Positions 62,377 to 64,000 of a stretch of 64,000 nt of DNA are shown here, piece after piece; position 1 is the first letter of the stretch, and each line of letters starts with the position of its first letter. Made by a program: the position numbers and the translations under genes. Source of the DNA: Mycolicibacterium aromaticivorans JS19b1 = JCM 16368 (GTDB lineage Bacteria; Actinomycetota; Actinomycetes; Mycobacteriales; Mycobacteriaceae); the NCBI RefSeq assembly GCF_000559085.1, contig NZ_JALN02000001.1:248001-312000 (forward strand), given 5' to 3'. Below the pieces are notes generated by a model. It saw only the letters and a list, made by a program, of their open reading frames with translations, did not search any database and was not told the origin of the DNA.

Positions 62377-63330
62377 CTAGTCGGTCTTCGGTCCCGCCCA
62401 CAGTCGGCCCGTACCGTGGCGGCGCGTCTCGTGCCGGCGGCGCGTGGCCAACACCAGCACTCCGGCCACAGTGATGCCCACCAGGTTGATCGCCAGTTGC
62501 GCAGCGGATTCGGCGGCCACGTCCCATTCTCCGACCGACGCGGCGACGACAGCGAAACCTGCGGCGGGCACGGTGGTCACCGAGATGAACACCCCTACCA
62601 GGGCGGCGGATTTGGCCGACACCAGCGACAGCATTCCTGCCGCGCCGGCCAGCAGCGCGACCACGAACGACAACGGACCGACCCGAAAGATGAAGTCGAC
62701 GTCGGTGAGTTGACGAGTGCTGCCCAGCTCGATCCAGCCCAGCGCCTCGCCGCCGAGCACGAACGCCGCGGTGACGGCCATGGCGACCGGGAACCCGACC
62801 AGCAGTGCCAGTGACGCACGGCGGGCCAGGTCCAGCCTGCGGCGCACCAGCGCCACCGCCAGGGCGGCCAGCGGCCCGAATTCCGGGCCGACGACCATGG
62901 CGCCGACCACTGTCACCGGAGAGTCGGTCACCACGCCGACCGCGGCGATCATGCACGCCAGGCACAGAAACAGCAGGAAGGTGATGTTGAGCGTGGACTC
63001 CTCGCGGGTGCGGGCCGCCAGCTCCTCCCAGACGATCGCATCCCCCGGGTCGCCGTCGGCCTGCTTCTCGGCGCGGTAGGCCGCGGTGGATACGACGGTG
63101 TCCACCACATCGAGGGTGATGGCGCCCTTGTGGTGCAAGTCCAGTGCCTTCAGGTCGTCGACGACGTCGTTGGCGCATTCACGTGCGATGTCGGCGGAGA
63201 TCTCGTCACCCGGCGGGTCCAGCGCCGCCCCCTGATGCACCACCAGGTGCGTCACCCCGACCTGCCGCTGCAGGACAGCCAACACGTCGTCGCGAAGGTC
63301 GACCGGCGCGATCACCCGCAGATGCAGCAC
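62377..63330 (-). CDS. DUF389 membrane protein
   Basis: A 317-residue protein with a soluble N-terminal ACT-like region (about 1-95; LHLRVIAPVDLRDDVLAVL), then about six hydrophobic helices of the DUF389 core. The core has TVVGAMVVGPEFGPLAALAV, then VSAKSAALVGVFISVTTVPA and INLVGITVAGVLVLA. DUF389 proteins are conserved but of unknown function. I use GTG 63330 because TAGTCT lies 7 nt upstream, with no Shine-Dalgarno. The frame continues to 63360. The IS element lies directly downstream. Confidence 0.88.
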   Translation of the reverse strand: MLHLRVIAPVDLRDDVLAVLQRQVGVTHLVVHQGAALDPPGDEISADIARECANDVVDDLKALDLHHKGAITLDVVDTVVSTAAYRAEKQADGDPGDAIVWEELAARTREESTLNITFLLFLCLACMIAAVGVVTDSPVTVVGAMVVGPEFGPLAALAVALVRRRLDLARRASLALLVGFPVAMAVTAAFVLGGEALGWIELGSTRQLTDVDFIFRVGPLSFVVALLAGAAGMLSLVSAKSAALVGVFISVTTVPAAGFAVVAASVGEWDVAAESAAQLAINLVGITVAGVLVLATRRRHETRRHGTGRLWAGPKTD

Positions 63331-63337
63331 AATCGCG

Positions 63338-63343
63338 AGACTA
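63338..63343 (-). promoter_or_regulatory. -10 hexamer for leaderless DUF389 transcript
   Basis: Minus-strand TAGTCT is 7 nt before the GTG start and has no purine-rich leader. Confidence 0.45.
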
Positions 63344-63371
63344 CTTCCCCAGGGGTGCAAGAATCTTCGTT

Positions 63372-63674
63372 GTGGATCGGCCCAAGCCGCGCTGGATACC
63401 CGCCCGTCTGTGGCCCTGGCTCAGCAACCGCTGGGTTCAGGCCGTCCTCGTGATCGCGCTGTTCGCCATCCTGGGCGTGATCTTCATGTTGACCTCGGAC
63501 CGCAAGGACACCGACTACTGGGCCGGCTACGCCAACGGGCAGCGCTGGGTCGACGCTGGCGGCTACCAGGCGCACGAGGAGTCGATCGCGGCGTACTGCT
63601 CGAGCCAAGCCGCCCACCACGCCGCCAGTTACCGACGCGGCTGCGTGGACGGCGCCCACAACGCCATGCGCTGA
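63372..63674 (+). CDS. Small single-helix membrane protein
   Basis: A 100-residue protein starting at GTG 63372 (VDRPKPRWIPARLW), with one membrane helix (VQAVLVIALFAILGVIFML, about residues 23-41). A hydrophilic C-terminal domain follows, rich in Tyr, His, Gly and Ala, with two Cys (AYCSSQAAHH and RRGCVDGAH). It is divergent from DUF389 with a 41-bp spacer and has no good ribosome-binding site. I do not recognise the family. The long frame upstream is a shadow of DUF389. Confidence 0.65.
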   Translation: MDRPKPRWIPARLWPWLSNRWVQAVLVIALFAILGVIFMLTSDRKDTDYWAGYANGQRWVDAGGYQAHEESIAAYCSSQAAHHAASYRRGCVDGAHNAMR

Positions 63675-63699
63675 CTCGGACTGCTCCGGAAGCGGTTGG

Positions 63700-64000
63700 C
63701 TACTGTCTGGATTGGGCCGGGATCGGCTCGGTGTTCGCCGCCCGGGCCGCCGGGTTGGGCCACGGGCTCGGCACCGGACGTGGCCGCACTCGCTGCGGCC
63801 ACCAGAACCACCGGCCCAATAGGGCGGCGATCGACGGCGTCATGAACGAGCGGATCACCAGCGTGTCGACCAGCAGGCCCATGCCGATGGTCGTGCCGAC
63901 CTGCGCGATGACCGTCAGCTCGCTGAAGGCCATGGCCGCCATCGTCACCGCGAACACCAGGCCGGCGGAGGTGACCACCGAACCGCTGCCGCCCATCGCG
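63700..64000 (-). CDS. MMPL-family transporter, C-terminal fragment (runs off window)
   Basis: About 100 residues of the end of an RND/MMPL membrane transporter. The last transmembrane helices read [18 protein letters not shown] and [20 protein letters not shown], then [15 protein letters not shown], the typical final segment of MMPL proteins, and a Pro-rich cytoplasmic tail. The gene starts beyond the right edge. MMPL proteins export lipids or siderophores in mycobacteria; which member this is cannot be said. Confidence 0.9.
   Translation of the reverse strand, partial: AMGGSGSVVTSAGLVFAVTMAAMAFSELTVIAQVGTTIGMGLLVDTLVIRSFMTPSIAALLGRWFWWPQRVRPRPVPSPWPNPAARAANTEPIPAQSRQ

Overview
The window is high-GC actinobacterial DNA and almost certainly comes from a fast-growing mycobacterium (Mycolicibacterium/Mycobacterium type). 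The pyr operon order (pyrR-pyrB-pyrC-PH membrane protein-carA-carB-pyrF), the blocks nusB-efp-pepQ and aroC-aroK-aroB-aroQ, and the run A24 peptidase-aroE-mltG-ruvX-alaS-yjbQ all match mycobacterial gene orders. The close match to Rv1379-Rv1385, Rv2533c-Rv2540c and Rv2551c-Rv2569c of M. tuberculosis is recalled from knowledge, not computed. The species cannot be fixed from sequence alone.

Layout. 1-8344: pyrimidine biosynthesis operon on the minus strand, with a PyrR-type RNA loop in the leader; pyrF runs off the left edge. 8416-9631: a class-C-type serine hydrolase with a leaderless-type promoter. 9634-18586: an accessory carbohydrate or polyol uptake and catabolism locus (DeoR regulator, FGGY kinase, SDR dehydrogenase, lipoprotein, two permeases, ATPase, inositol-phosphatase-like enzyme), with a divergent BtpA/SgcQ-family gene. 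18583-20305: an acyl-CoA-dehydrogenase-like flavoenzyme and a TetR gene around a palindromic operator. 20303-27432: nusB, efp, pepQ, a four-helix membrane protein, and the shikimate operon with a metallo-beta-lactamase-fold gene at its end. 27537-33047: a MoxR/DUF58/VWA-type operon. 33057-42822: a methyltransferase, A24 peptidase, aroE, mltG, ruvX, alaS, yjbQ, a dimeric ferredoxin-like protein, an SRPBCC protein and rarA. 42849-51336: accessory genes, including a decayed EamA transporter, a DUF222/HNH gene behind a DNA-damage-type promoter, an IclR/LLM/SnoaL/SDR group, an acyl-CoA dehydrogenase and DUF3097. 51424-60740: a serine hydrolase, then four overlapping or close minus-strand genes (two transglutaminase-like proteins, a circularly permuted ATP-grasp/alpha-E protein and an HExxH metallopeptidase). 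60793-64000: an envelope-type Pro/Thr-rich protein separated from a DUF389 gene by an intact IS481-family element with 6-bp target duplication, a small membrane protein, and the end of an MMPL transporter.

How the genes work together. The pyr and aro operons make UMP and chorismate. The sugar locus looks like a complete route: import by the ABC system, oxidation by the SDR, phosphorylation by the FGGY kinase, further processing by the BtpA-like TIM barrel and/or the phosphatase, and control by the DeoR protein. The ATP-grasp/transglutaminase cluster looks like an uncharacterised peptide-bond-forming and peptide-cleaving system.

No tRNA, rRNA or CRISPR array was seen. No gap between genes exceeds about 150 bp apart from the IS element. 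Several genes begin 6-8 nt after a TAnnnT -10 hexamer with no good Shine-Dalgarno, the signature of leaderless mycobacterial transcripts. Start codons were chosen by overlap with the upstream gene, Shine-Dalgarno and family length, and so often differ from the longest reading frame.
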